Notes: a model not told the origin generated them from the letters alone. 64,000 bases of DNA from Nostoc sp. ATCC 53789 (GCF_009873495.1 NZ_CP046703.1:3514501-3578500), one strand, 5' to 3'. Shown: positions 48,038-57,516, counted from the stretch's first letter. Numbers and translations: made by a program.

Positions 48038-48499
48038 ATGATTCATCACATATCTATTTCTGTTAAAAACCCCCAGCACGTTGCCGAGGTTTTAGCTGAA
48101 GTCTTGAATGGCCAAGCTTTTCCCTTTTTCCCTCACCCAGGCAGCTATATGGTTTTTCCACTTGACGAATATGGAACAGGGATTGAAGTTTACCCGTTAA
48201 AAACTCAGCTAATGCCTGGTGAAGGAGATAACCAGTGTACATTTGCAGAAAATCCTACTTCTTCTGGGTTCACAGCTACTCATGCAGCAATTTCAGTTTC
48301 TTCTAGTCAAGAAAAAATTGAGTTGATTGCTAAACGTGAAGGTTGGAGAGTGTTACGTTGTAACCGCGATTCTTTTTTTGATGTTATTGAGTTCTGGTTG
48401 GAAAATACAGTCATGATAGAACTACTCACACCGGAAATGTCGGCTCAATATTTGGCAGTAACGCAGCCAGAAAATTTGAAGAAAGCTTTTAATTCATAA
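48038..48499 (+). CDS. VOC/glyoxalase-fold-like protein
   Basis: 153 residues: MIHHISISVKNPQHVAEVLA, then FFPHPGSYMVFPLDEYGTGI, TATHAAISVSS and FWLENTVMIELLTPEM. The paired beta-alpha-beta-beta-beta units (HHISI... and THAAI...) and metal-type His/Glu positions fit a vicinal-oxygen-chelate fold. Substrate unknown. Confidence 0.75.
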   Translation: MIHHISISVKNPQHVAEVLAEVLNGQAFPFFPHPGSYMVFPLDEYGTGIEVYPLKTQLMPGEGDNQCTFAENPTSSGFTATHAAISVSSSQEKIELIAKREGWRVLRCNRDSFFDVIEFWLENTVMIELLTPEMSAQYLAVTQPENLKKAFNS

Positions 48500-48528
48500 C
48501 TCTGCTACTGCTAATTTAATAAAACTAT

Positions 48529-48656
48529 TAAGTAGGTTGGCGCTAAAGCTAACTAGCAAGGGCTGTCATTTGTCCTTTGTCATTGGTCATTAGTAAGGAC
48601 TTTAAGACTATTTACGTTTCATAACATAATTTTGTTTATTTCTACCAACTTACTTA
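48529..48656. repeat. MITE-like element copy B (128 bp)
   Basis: Nearly identical to 41652-41782, with the same 12-bp ends (TAAGTAGGTTGG / CCAACTTACTTA). Copy A carries a 4-base insertion (around CAATT) and a few substitutions. Confidence 0.9.
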
Positions 48657-49084
48657 ACTAATTTAAAACTGTTCGCGCAGCCTCTTCTAGAGAGTTTCAG
48701 ACTCTTATTTAGGGACATTCCAACAAAAAAACATCCCATTGTAGGGGCAATTGGGCAATTCATCTAGACGCAAAGCGGCTACTCTACAAGTTCTCCAACG
48801 GAGTAGCCAGAGGGTATTCTCCCTATAGACATCTCCAGAAATTAAATATGCGTTAACCAGAACCCTTGTAGAGACATAGCAGTGCTACGTCTCTACATTC
48901 TTTTTCGGAGATGTCTTATGTAAATAAGGAATAATTGACGAGTACATTCTCTGTAGAGACGGCAATTTATCGCATTTCTCTAACGTATCAGTCTTTTAGA
49001 CGCGATTTATCGCGTCTCTACATGAGGGCTTTCTGGCTTATTCGAAAGTCACAGAAAAACACTTTTCAAACAACCACTAACATC
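48657..49084. other. Repeat-rich intergenic region
   Basis: Contains GTAGAGACG-type repeat pairs (about 48869-48897 and 48951-49021, e.g. GACGCGATTTATCGCGTCTC, itself an inverted repeat) and a lone MITE end at 49044-49077. No gene. Confidence 0.6.
49044..49077. repeat. Solo end of the Uma2-type MITE
   Basis: AAAGTCACAGAAAAACACTT followed by TTCAAACAACCAC matches the inverted left end of the element at 2721 (reverse complement) with few changes. No partner end is visible nearby. Confidence 0.65.
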
Positions 49085-49363
49085 TCAGTAATTTTTTGGG
49101 TTTTTACTTGAGTGAATAGCTTTATTCAAATCTTGGAGCAAGTCTTCTTCCGCATCCCGCTCTTGCTTGAGTTCTCTAATCATTTCCTGACTAGAACCAA
49201 TTAGTAAACCAGCAACTGCGCCTACAAGGACGTATTTTTGCTCCATATCTTGATACATTTGACTTGTATAGGGGCAAGGAAGTAAATTAGCAGCAATAAA
49301 ACCAATTCCTGCGCCCAAAAATACCGTCACAAAGCCAGAGAAAGCGATCAGTTTAGCATTCAT
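49085..49363 (-). CDS. Small two-helix membrane protein
   Basis: 92 residues: helix 1 LIAFSGFVTVFLGAGIGFIA (~4-23), helix 2 YVLVGAVAGLLIGSS (~45-59), then a charged coiled tail (QEMIRELKQERDAEEDLLQD). No recognised family. The 3' end abuts the solo MITE end. Confidence 0.75.
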   Translation of the reverse strand: MNAKLIAFSGFVTVFLGAGIGFIAANLLPCPYTSQMYQDMEQKYVLVGAVAGLLIGSSQEMIRELKQERDAEEDLLQDLNKAIHSSKNPKNY

Positions 49364-49805
49364 TTGCTTTACTCCAATGCTTATAACTTTGCTAAATTAC
49401 TAGAAGATACTCTACATTGTCTTCGCAGTTGCCAAAGTTGCTACTTAATCTTTACCTCTTGTAATATAGGATTCCTATTTGATTTTTGAACGAAATTAGG
49501 TATTGTAGAGTGTGTTAGAACAGAGTTCGTAACGCACTATTATTATGGGTTTGATGCGTTACGCTGTCGCTAACACATCCTACGTATATTTTCAGAAATC
49601 AAACTGAATTCCTATAGTAGACAGAGTGGGGGAATGAATGAGATGAAAAGAATAACTCCCAACTCTTTACTTTTTACTCTTAACTCTCTATGGCGGTTTG
49701 CGATCGCACTGATCATAGATAATTCGTATGGTAGTATCTGAACTTATCTTATGATTGCCGTTTCTCTATAAGACGCTAGGTCAACGCTAACCGTAAAATT
49801 GCTTA
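49364..49805. other. Intergenic region with a MITE-like element
   Basis: 442 bases containing the element at 49465-49616; the rest is AT-rich without recognised features. Confidence 0.5.
49465..49616. repeat. MITE-like element (152 bp)
   Basis: Left end TATAGGATTCCTATTTGATT and right end (inverted) TATAGGAATTCAGTTTGATT form about 26-bp imperfect terminal inverted repeats. Interior GTGTGTTAGAACAGAG..GTTACGCTGTCGCTAACACA also pairs. Confidence 0.75.
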
Positions 49806-50948
49806 CTATAGTTTCCTCTGGGGAATTGAGCCTTCAACTCCCTCAACATACCAATCCATCGCCAATTGTCCTCGATCTTCCAACACCTTACCATTTGGTA
49901 CTCGTACAATCCCTTTTTGGTCTTTCACCGGGCCATCAAAAGGATGTGCAGTACCCTGAATAAACTCATCGCGCTTCGCATTTACTAGTTGTTGTACCTC
50001 TACCGGAATCACCTGATTCATCGGCGAAATATCCACTATTCCTTCACCAATGCCATCCCAAACGTTTTGAGATTTCCAAGTATTACTCATTACAGCCAAG
50101 GCTTTATCTGTATAGAATTTTCCCCATCTGTTAATAATTGATGTCAGGTGGGCTTTTTGAGCAAACTTGCTCATATCACTGTTGTAGCCAAAAGCATAAA
50201 TGCCTTTTTCCTCAGCTAATTGGACAACAGCGCCAGAGTCGGTATGTTGCGTCAATATATCTGCACCGGAATTGACCAAAGCAATAGCCGCTTCTCTTTC
50301 TTTAGCTGGATTGTACCAACTTTGTATCCAAAGTACCTTAACTTTTGCTTGGGGATTTGTTAAGCGCATTCCTTGTGTAAACGCACTAATTCCCCGAATT
50401 ACCTCTGGAATTGGGTATGCGCCAATAAAACCAACTACATTTGATTTTGTCATTTTGCCAGCAATCATGCCGGTTAAGTAACGCGGTTCTTCAAAACGTC
50501 CTAGATAAGTGCCGACATTGGCAGCACGTTTGTATCCTGCACAGTGTTCAAAAATAACATCACCAAATTCTTTAGCGACTTTAATTGTTGGGTTCATGTA
50601 CCCAAAGGAAGTGGTAAAAATTAACTTATTACCATCTAATGCTAGTTGGCGAATTATCCTTTCAGCGTCAGCACCTTCATTGACATTTTCAACAAAGGTA
50701 GTTTTTACTTTATCGTTAAGATTGGCTTCCATATCTCTGCGACCTAAATCATGGGCATAAGTCCAACCAAAATTACCCACAGGCCCCACATAAACAAATC
50801 CCACCTTGAGAGGTTCATTTACCGCCACAGGCGACGCTGAGGGAGACACCTCACCCGGCAATTTGGAATTTTTGCCTTGAACACAACTCGTTAAAGCAAA
50901 ACTAGATCCTGCTAAAGTGACATACTTTAGAAAATTCCGACGATCCAT
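49806..50948 (-). CDS. BMP-family ABC transporter substrate-binding protein
   Basis: 380 residues. The N-terminus MDRRNFLKYVTLAGSSFALT then SC combines a twin-arginine-like motif with a lipobox. BMP/PnrA domain: VGFVYVGPVGNFGWTYAHDL, GADILTQHTDSGAVVQLAEE. This family binds nucleosides or related purine compounds. The permease and ATPase genes are not adjacent, so it may be an orphan component. Confidence 0.93.
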   Translation of the reverse strand: MDRRNFLKYVTLAGSSFALTSCVQGKNSKLPGEVSPSASPVAVNEPLKVGFVYVGPVGNFGWTYAHDLGRRDMEANLNDKVKTTFVENVNEGADAERIIRQLALDGNKLIFTTSFGYMNPTIKVAKEFGDVIFEHCAGYKRAANVGTYLGRFEEPRYLTGMIAGKMTKSNVVGFIGAYPIPEVIRGISAFTQGMRLTNPQAKVKVLWIQSWYNPAKEREAAIALVNSGADILTQHTDSGAVVQLAEEKGIYAFGYNSDMSKFAQKAHLTSIINRWGKFYTDKALAVMSNTWKSQNVWDGIGEGIVDISPMNQVIPVEVQQLVNAKRDEFIQGTAHPFDGPVKDQKGIVRVPNGKVLEDRGQLAMDWYVEGVEGSIPQRKL

Positions 50949-51184
50949 ATTTTATTGATGGGGTTTAGTTGCTGAAAAATATTTTTCTGATTACTAGTAA
51001 CGACAGATACACTCTTGACTTAATTTTAGCTCTTGTTTTTTGCCGTTAACTTACTACCAAAAGAAATCAAATAATGGTTGATATTATACAAAAGCACAAT
51101 ACTTTTTAATAAAAATAAGGGAATGAGGTAGAAGCATTAATAACCAATGTCCAATGCCCAATTTTACTAATCTGGAGGTTTTTA

Positions 51185-52684
51185 ATGAACTTATTTGAGC
51201 TTTTAGCAGGGGAAGATAATCATTCAGCCCTCGTTACACCTGGGGGGCGATCGCTAACTTATAAGCAATTGCGCGAGAATGTTGTTGGCTTAGTATCCCA
51301 ACTCAACAGCTTTGGATTGACACGTGGAGAACGTATAGCCATTGCCATGACTAACGGTTCACCAATGGCTATTACCTTTTTGGCTGCCGCCCTGTGTGGC
51401 ACTGCTGCACCCCTAAATCCCAAATACAAACAAGACGAATTTGCCTTTTACTACGAAGATACTCAAGCAAATGCGCTGATTACCTTGTCTGATGAACCAG
51501 AAGCAGCGATCGCCGCCGTCACACCCAATATGATGCTGATTAATGCCAAGGTAAACACTGACGGCACATTGAGCTTTGAATTAGTCAAAACAGGCTCAAA
51601 ACCAAGAGAATCATTGAATCCCGCAGCCCCCAACGCCGACGATCTGGCGATGATTCTCCACACTAGCGGCACTACCAGCCGTCCGAAACGTGTGCCGATT
51701 CGTCATCGCAACTTAATCGCCTCAGCCAACAACATCATTGCTGCTTACTCACTCACAGCAGCTGATACTACACTTTGCTTAATGCCCCTGTTCCACGTTC
51801 ACGGATTGGTGGGTTGTTTGCTGTCAACCCTAGCATCGGGCGGCACACTAATTTGTCCCAATGGTTTTAATGCCTTGGAGTTTTGGAAACTAGTAGATAC
51901 CTACAAACCTACCTGGTACTCCGCAGCACCAACCATGCACCAGACAATTTTGGCCCGCGCTAGCCGCAACACAGAAATTGTCAAGGCTAACCCCTTTCGT
52001 TTCATTCGCTCTAGTAGCGCTTCCTTACCTCCAATTATCATTGAAAAGTTGGAGGCAACTCTTAATGCTCCTGTGGTGGAATCTTACAGCATGACTGAAG
52101 CATCCCACTTAATGACTACCAACCCCCTACCGCCAAAAGTGCGAAAGCCAGGTAGTGTTGGTTATGGCTTTGGTGTGGATGTCGGCATTATGGACTCTGA
52201 AGGCAACCTATTATCTCAGGGAAGCTTGGGCGAAGTGGTGGTAAAAGCACCTAATGTCATTGATGGCTACGAAAACAACCCAGAAGCCAACGCCACAGCT
52301 TTTGTCAACGGTTGGTTCCGTACAGGAGATCAGGGGACTGTGGATGCAGACGGCTATCTCCACTTAACTGGACGCATTAAAGAATTGATTAACCGAGGTG
52401 GAGAAAAAATTTCTCCCTTAGAAGTGGATGATGTTTTGCTTCGTCACCCCGCCGTTGCGGAAGCCTTAGCTTTTGCTGTCCCCCACAAATCTTTAGGTGA
52501 AGATATCCACGCTGCTGTTGTCCTTAAGGGAGAAGTTGGCGAAAAAGAACTTTTAGCTCACTGTTCAACTATGTTGGCAGACTTCAAAGTTCCGAAACAA
52601 ATTCACTTTTTGGAACAACTACCTCGTGGTGCTACGGGGAAACTGCAACGGTTAGCTATGGCGAAATTGCTTAACATAGGTTAA
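51185..52684 (+). CDS. AMP-dependent acyl-CoA synthetase (oxalyl-CoA synthetase-like)
   Basis: 499 residues of the ANL superfamily: LHTSGTTSRPKRVPIRH (A3), SYSMTEASH (A5), GWFRTGDQG (A7), GRIKELINRGGEKISP (A8), PRGATGKLQR (A10 with catalytic Lys). Overall resemblance is to the Pcs60/AAE3 oxalate-CoA ligase group (start MNLFELLAGEDNHSALVTPG, NPLPPKVRKPGSVG). GGAGG lies eight bases upstream of the ATG. Substrate assignment is tentative. Confidence 0.9.
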   Translation: MNLFELLAGEDNHSALVTPGGRSLTYKQLRENVVGLVSQLNSFGLTRGERIAIAMTNGSPMAITFLAAALCGTAAPLNPKYKQDEFAFYYEDTQANALITLSDEPEAAIAAVTPNMMLINAKVNTDGTLSFELVKTGSKPRESLNPAAPNADDLAMILHTSGTTSRPKRVPIRHRNLIASANNIIAAYSLTAADTTLCLMPLFHVHGLVGCLLSTLASGGTLICPNGFNALEFWKLVDTYKPTWYSAAPTMHQTILARASRNTEIVKANPFRFIRSSSASLPPIIIEKLEATLNAPVVESYSMTEASHLMTTNPLPPKVRKPGSVGYGFGVDVGIMDSEGNLLSQGSLGEVVVKAPNVIDGYENNPEANATAFVNGWFRTGDQGTVDADGYLHLTGRIKELINRGGEKISPLEVDDVLLRHPAVAEALAFAVPHKSLGEDIHAAVVLKGEVGEKELLAHCSTMLADFKVPKQIHFLEQLPRGATGKLQRLAMAKLLNIG

Positions 52685-52724
52685 ATCAGCGATACACTAA
52701 GGAAAATTCCTTGAGGAAGCGTCA

Positions 52725-53114
52725 ATGGCACGGTCAAACGGGGTTCAAACTGAAATGTCTGCACAGGAATTGCCTACAATCTCAGATGAAGATACAGTGA
52801 CAGTTGAAGATTTGCCGGAACAAGTAGAGGATGTGCAGGATATTGACGACATCTTGAACTCACTCAAAACCTTGCTGAGTAGCCTAGAAAAGCTCCAAAA
52901 AGTCCGGCAGGAAGTGGGCGACATCAAACCGTTAATTGGGCGGATGCTTGATGGGGAACTGGTTGCTGGTGAAGAACTTGAGCAACTCAAGTCAGGTGTG
53001 AGCAGTCTTTCTCGCCTTGTGCGGGCTTATAATGACCATCAAATAGCGTTGGCTAAAGCCCAACCTGCAAGAAATTTGCTAGATCAAGTCCTCAAAGAAC
53101 GGAAAGCTAATTGA
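52725..53114 (+). CDS. Hypothetical acidic helical protein
   Basis: 129 residues: a disordered acidic N-terminus (PTISDEDTVTVEDLPEQVED) and a coiled-coil helical body (DDILNSLKTLLSSLEKLQKV, GEELEQLKSGVSSLSRLVRA). 40 bases after the acyl-CoA synthetase gene on the same strand, probably co-transcribed. No function assigned. A hairpin follows at 53137-53186. Confidence 0.75.
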   Translation: MARSNGVQTEMSAQELPTISDEDTVTVEDLPEQVEDVQDIDDILNSLKTLLSSLEKLQKVRQEVGDIKPLIGRMLDGELVAGEELEQLKSGVSSLSRLVRAYNDHQIALAKAQPARNLLDQVLKERKAN

Positions 53115-53136
53115 AATAAGAAGCGATGTCTACGAC

Positions 53137-53186
53137 GGGCTACGCCTACGCATTTTTTAATTTCAGGAAATGCGTAAGCGTAGCCC
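53137..53186. terminator. Long hairpin after the 52725-53114 gene
   Basis: GGGCTACGCCTACGCATTT (53137-53155) pairs with AAATGCGTAAGCGTAGCCC (53168-53186), 18 of 19 positions, 22 bases past the stop. Similar 'GGCTACGCC..' palindromes are dispersed in Nostoc-type genomes, so it may be a repeat acting as a terminator. Confidence 0.7.
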
Positions 53187-53289
53187 TAATTACCCAAATG
53201 TCTAAACGCACATCGGCTTGTCGCAATCTGACGCTGTAAGTAGATGGTAAATTCAATTGGTGGCTAGACGTTGTTAAAAATCATTGATC

Positions 53290-53871
53290 ATGAGCTTCAA
53301 AACAGTAGTCTTCTATGGTTCCTACAGGAGCGATCGCCAGGGCATCAAAGCTGCCAGATTCATAATCAATCAGCTTAAGCAAAGAAACCATGAGGTGATT
53401 TTTGTGGATGCAAAGGAGTATGACTTTGGCATTTTAGACCGGATGTATAAGGAGTATGATACAGGTCATGCTCCTGCAAAGATGGAAGAACTGGCAGAAC
53501 ATATCCGAACAGCAGACGGTTTTGTAGTTGTTGCGGGAGAGTATAACCATTCCATTCAGCCAGGGTTGAGCAACCTGATGGATCACTATTTAGAAGAATA
53601 TTTTTTCCGTCCGGCTGGTATTGTTTCTTACTCAGTTGGTGGCTTTGGAGGAGTGCGGGCAGCCATACAGTTACGTTCTTTTCTGTCAGAGATGGGAATG
53701 CCTACGATTTCAAGTATTTTTGCTATTTCCAAAATTGGGGAATCTCTGGATGAAGCAGGTGTTTCACAGGCGATCGCTTTGACGAAGAGAGTCGGTCAAT
53801 TTTTGGATGAATTAGAGTGGTACGAAGAAGCATTGCAACGGCAAAGATTGGAAAAAGGAAACCCGTTCTAA
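53290..53871 (+). CDS. NADPH-dependent FMN reductase-like flavoprotein
   Basis: 193 residues from ATG 53290 (a TTG two codons upstream is less likely). Flavodoxin-like fold: VVFYGSYRSDRQGIKAARFI (FMN phosphate loop), VVVAGEYNHSIQPGLSNLMD, YSVGGFGGVRAAIQLRSFLS. It probably reduces flavin or quinone. Lies just upstream of the cbiG-cobJ fusion (98 bp). Confidence 0.92.
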   Translation: MSFKTVVFYGSYRSDRQGIKAARFIINQLKQRNHEVIFVDAKEYDFGILDRMYKEYDTGHAPAKMEELAEHIRTADGFVVVAGEYNHSIQPGLSNLMDHYLEEYFFRPAGIVSYSVGGFGGVRAAIQLRSFLSEMGMPTISSIFAISKIGESLDEAGVSQAIALTKRVGQFLDELEWYEEALQRQRLEKGNPF

Positions 53872-53968
53872 TCAAGTCAGGATAAGTATTGAACGACAGT
53901 TATCATTTTTTCATGACTAAATCTGTGGTTTCATTTGAAGGATATCGAATGTTGCAAGATATCTACTT

Positions 53969-55696
53969 ATGATCATGAACGTTGCACCCGCCATTGTAGT
54001 ACTAGGTCAAAATAGCGTGACAGTAGCACGCAAAATAATCAGCGTTCTACCAGGAGCGACGCTATACGGTCTAGCGGGTCGCACATCGGGAGTGGATGTC
54101 AGCTTTACTAATTTTGGCGACACGTTACGCGAGTTATTTGCTCAGGGAACGCCGCTAATTGGCATTTGTGCCGCCGGCATTTTAATTAGGACGCTAGCTC
54201 CCATACTCTCGGATAAACAACAGGAACCACCTGTGTTAGCTGTGGCTGAAGATGGTAGTGCTGTTGTCCCCCTCTTGGGCGGACTTGGTGGGGTAAACGA
54301 TTTGGCCCGCTGCATTGCCGAAGCGCTTGATGTTAAACCTGCAATTACAACTACAGGTGATTTACGTTTGGGTACAACGCTGTTGTCTCCTCCCTACGGA
54401 TACTGTTTAGCAAACCCAGACGATGCTAAGAAATTTATTTCAGATGTGCTAGCTGGGGCAGAAGTCAGACTAGAAGGCATAGCGCCTTGGTTAAGCGATA
54501 GTAAATTACCCATAAATCCCAATGGAGATTTGACCATCCAAGTTACGGAACGTTTGGTAACTCCTACAGCCAACTGTCTTGTGTATCACCCAGCAACGAT
54601 CGCGATCGCAATTAGTCACATAACTGGTGATGCAGTAGCTTTAGTAGAGCAGCTACTAGTTGATACCAAACTAGAAAAAACATCAGTCGCCGGGATATTT
54701 GCACCCATCGCTGCCGCAGCCGATCCCGCAATTCGTGCTGTAGCTAGCGCCTTGGGAGTACCTGCCCGCTTTTTTACCCCAAATCAGCTAGAAAGCTTAT
54801 TGTCAGAAGGTTATAGCCCCGCCCAAGCAGTTGCGATCGCTGCCACAGGTACATCTCCATTATCTTCCTCATCTCCTGATATAGCGATCGCTATTGCCCC
54901 CCAACCAATTGACCCCAACACTATCGGTCAACCACGCGGAAGGTTAGCGATTATTGGCACGGGCCCTGGTGGATCGCAATGGATGTCTCCCGAAGTCAAG
55001 GAGATACTCAAGTCGGCAACTGACCTAGTGGGTTATAAAACTTATTTAGATTTAATCGGTTCTCTGGCTGATGGCAAGCAACGGCATGAGTCTGATAACC
55101 GCGAAGAAGAAGCACGGGCAAAAATGGCCCTTGATTTGGCAGCATCTGGGCGATATGTCGCTGTCGTTTCATCTGGCGACCCTGGTATCTATGCAATGGC
55201 AACAGCAGTTTTTGAAGTGTGCGATCGCTATGCTAAACCCGAATGGGATAGTATCGACATTCATGTAGCACCAGGTATTTCAGCGATGCAGGCAGCAGCA
55301 GCAGCCATTGGTGCGCCCCTTGGACATGACTTCTGTGCTATTTCCCTTTCTGATATCTTGAAGCCTTGGTCTGCCATCGAACAACGAATTGCTGCTGCTG
55401 CCGAGGCTGATTTCGTCATTGCTTTCTACAATCCTGTTTCCAAAGAGCGTACTTGGCAACTAGCAGAAGCGAGAAATATTTTGCTGCGACATAGAACACC
55501 GGATACCCCAGTAGTGTTGGCGCGGAATCTTGGCAGACCCGGACAGACCGTAAAAGCGATCGCACTTGACCAGTTAACACCAGCAAGCGCTGATATGCGA
55601 ACAATTATTCTCGTTGGTTCCACAAAAACCCGAACCATCAAACGCAGCGATGGTAATCTCTGGGTTTATACGCCGCGCCGCTATACGGAAGAATAA
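53969..55696 (+). CDS. cobJ: CbiG-CobJ fusion (cobalt-precorrin-5A hydrolase-like / precorrin-3B C17-methyltransferase)
   Basis: 575 residues. The N-terminal ~300 residues match CbiG (GLAGRTSGVDVSFTNFGDTL, GICAAGILIRTLAPIL, VPLLGGLGGVNDLARCIAEA, KTSVAGIFAPIAAAADPAIR). From ~322 a CobJ/CbiH SAM methyltransferase follows (LAIIGTGPGGSQWMS, VSSGDPGIYAMA, APGISAMQAAAAAIGAPLGH, FVIAFYNPVS). It acts in corrin ring contraction. An alternative ATG is at 53975. Followed within 50 bases by a TnpB element. Confidence 0.95.
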   Translation: MIMNVAPAIVVLGQNSVTVARKIISVLPGATLYGLAGRTSGVDVSFTNFGDTLRELFAQGTPLIGICAAGILIRTLAPILSDKQQEPPVLAVAEDGSAVVPLLGGLGGVNDLARCIAEALDVKPAITTTGDLRLGTTLLSPPYGYCLANPDDAKKFISDVLAGAEVRLEGIAPWLSDSKLPINPNGDLTIQVTERLVTPTANCLVYHPATIAIAISHITGDAVALVEQLLVDTKLEKTSVAGIFAPIAAAADPAIRAVASALGVPARFFTPNQLESLLSEGYSPAQAVAIAATGTSPLSSSSPDIAIAIAPQPIDPNTIGQPRGRLAIIGTGPGGSQWMSPEVKEILKSATDLVGYKTYLDLIGSLADGKQRHESDNREEEARAKMALDLAASGRYVAVVSSGDPGIYAMATAVFEVCDRYAKPEWDSIDIHVAPGISAMQAAAAAIGAPLGHDFCAISLSDILKPWSAIEQRIAAAAEADFVIAFYNPVSKERTWQLAEARNILLRHRTPDTPVVLARNLGRPGQTVKAIALDQLTPASADMRTIILVGSTKTRTIKRSDGNLWVYTPRRYTEE

Positions 55697-55707
55697 GCAT
55701 GATAAGC

Positions 55708-57082
55708 GCTTTGACACTCCCCGCGCTGAACGGGGATTCTTGAATCTAAGACATAACTTGCTCATGCAGGTTTTCACCAACAAGAGTAGAGGTTTCATCT
55801 CCCCAAGCGTTGCTTGCGTCTAGCGCAAAGGTTCCTGTATGCCCTACAGTACCCAATCCTCGACTAAGGATATTTCTAGCTGCATTTTCATCACGATCCA
55901 TCACACAACCACACTTACAAACGTGGGTTCGAGTCGATAGCGTTTTCTTAACAACTTCACCGCAGCTAGAGCATTCTTGACTCGTATATTGCGGATTAAC
56001 CGCAACCGTGACACGTTTAAATACTTTTCCAAAGTATTCAACCCAGACACGGAACTGATACCAAGATGCGTCATTAATAGACTTGGCGAAACTTTGATTT
56101 TTCACCATATTTTTAATCCTCAAATCTTCGTAAGCTATCAAGTCGTTTGACTGAACTACGCACCGTGCAAGCTTCACTGCATGGTCTTTACGTTGCCTAC
56201 TTATTTTGAGGTGGCGTTTACCTAAAATCTGTCTTGCCTTGCCTCTGTTTTTTGAACCTTTTACCTTTCTAGAAACACGACGTTGTGAACGTTTAAGAAC
56301 CTTTTCTCCGACACGAAGAAACTTAGGATTCTCAATCATAACGCCATTGGAATCGGTGTAGTATTCTTTTAATCCAACGTCTAAACCAACTGTGTTACCA
56401 GTTGGTTCTATGTTTTCAGAACGGTCTACATCAATACAGAATTGAATATATACCGACGTAGCACGTTTCACCAATCTCACCCGTTTAATCTGGTTAATTT
56501 GGTAGAAGTGCAAATCACGAGTGCCTTTAAGTTTTAACTTTCCAATACCTTTCTTGTCAGTGAAAGTTATTGATTTTCGATTATCTGCAAGCTTCCAGCC
56601 TGACGTTTTGTACTCAACCGAGCGACAATCTTTTTGGAACTGGGGATACCCCTTTAAACCTGGAATACCTTTCTTGCAGTTTTCATAAAATCGAGAGATA
56701 GAAGACCATGCCCTTTCAGCACTAGCCTGTCTAGCCATTGAATTAAGTTCATTAGCAAATGGAAATTGTGTCGCAAGTACAGCACAATATTTTTGCAAGT
56801 CGTTTTTACCTGTATTTTTAACATCCATCCATAAACGAATACAGCTATTACGAATGAACTTGGCAGTCCGAATTGCATCATCTATTGCGACTAATTGCGC
56901 CGACTTCCCATAAGCTTTGAATTCAAAAACTAGCATCTTTCTACCTCCTGTCTTATACTACCACTTTTGGTATAAGATATTAGGAAGGTTGAAAACTTTA
57001 TACAATCTTGACGGCTGAATAAATTCAGCTATTCGCTTATATCCCCCGCATGAATGACGCGGGCTTTACGCTTCACGACTCG
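55708..57082 (-). mobile_element. IS605/IS1341-type TnpB-only insertion sequence (ends approximate)
   Basis: It spans the tnpB gene plus end hairpins. The right-end side holds a CCCCG...CGGGG hairpin (~55718-55736); the left-end side holds a CCCCGC..GCGGG hairpin (~57044-57063). There is no tnpA, so it would depend on a transposase in trans. Inserted just after the cobJ stop without damaging it. Confidence 0.75.
55746..56936 (-). CDS. tnpB: RNA-guided nuclease-type transposon protein TnpB
   Basis: 396 residues. RuvC-type residues intact: Asp186 (VGLDVG), Glu270 (YEDLRI), Asp in DRDENAA (347-349). Zinc-finger cysteines 322, 325, 340 and 342 (CSSCG...CKCG). The N-terminal OrfB_IS605 helix-turn-helix part is present. 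Full length, so probably active. Such proteins cut DNA guided by an RNA from the element's right end, which would lie at ~55700-55850 here. Confidence 0.95.
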   Translation of the reverse strand: MLVFEFKAYGKSAQLVAIDDAIRTAKFIRNSCIRLWMDVKNTGKNDLQKYCAVLATQFPFANELNSMARQASAERAWSSISRFYENCKKGIPGLKGYPQFQKDCRSVEYKTSGWKLADNRKSITFTDKKGIGKLKLKGTRDLHFYQINQIKRVRLVKRATSVYIQFCIDVDRSENIEPTGNTVGLDVGLKEYYTDSNGVMIENPKFLRVGEKVLKRSQRRVSRKVKGSKNRGKARQILGKRHLKISRQRKDHAVKLARCVVQSNDLIAYEDLRIKNMVKNQSFAKSINDASWYQFRVWVEYFGKVFKRVTVAVNPQYTSQECSSCGEVVKKTLSTRTHVCKCGCVMDRDENAARNILSRGLGTVGHTGTFALDASNAWGDETSTLVGENLHEQVMS

Positions 57083-57149
57083 TAAAAACAAGGTAAACTT
57101 CTCCTTTGTTGGGGTTAAATCCATTTTTTTGTGCGATCGCATAATAAAA

Positions 57150-57177
57150 CCCCAGGACTGGGAATTCACTCCTGGGG
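57150..57177. terminator. Hairpin beyond the TnpB element
   Basis: CCCCAGGA (57150-57157) pairs with TCCTGGGG (57170-57177). No long U-run follows. It may have been the cobJ transcript terminator before the element inserted. Confidence 0.55.
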
Positions 57178-57516
57178 CTGTTATACCTGACCACCTTTAC
57201 CTTTTTAATCTAAAAACCTTGTAAATATTTCACTTTCAAAAGACATATATATCTGTATTTTGTCCAAATATACTTTTACAATTAAGTCAATTTGTGTTAT
57301 TATAAATTTGTTTTTTAGGACAACAAAATAAGAAAAAATTCATTTTATACAATTAGATATTTAATTATCTTGAGTACTTGTAAAAAGATATAATTCCAGT
57401 AAATATGTCCATTGTTTTAGCTGAAATATCTTGATTTTTTTTGGTCGATCATTAACAATAAAAGCATCATGATTCATACATGATTGTAGCCGAAAAAGTG
57501 ACAGAAGCCCTTATTT

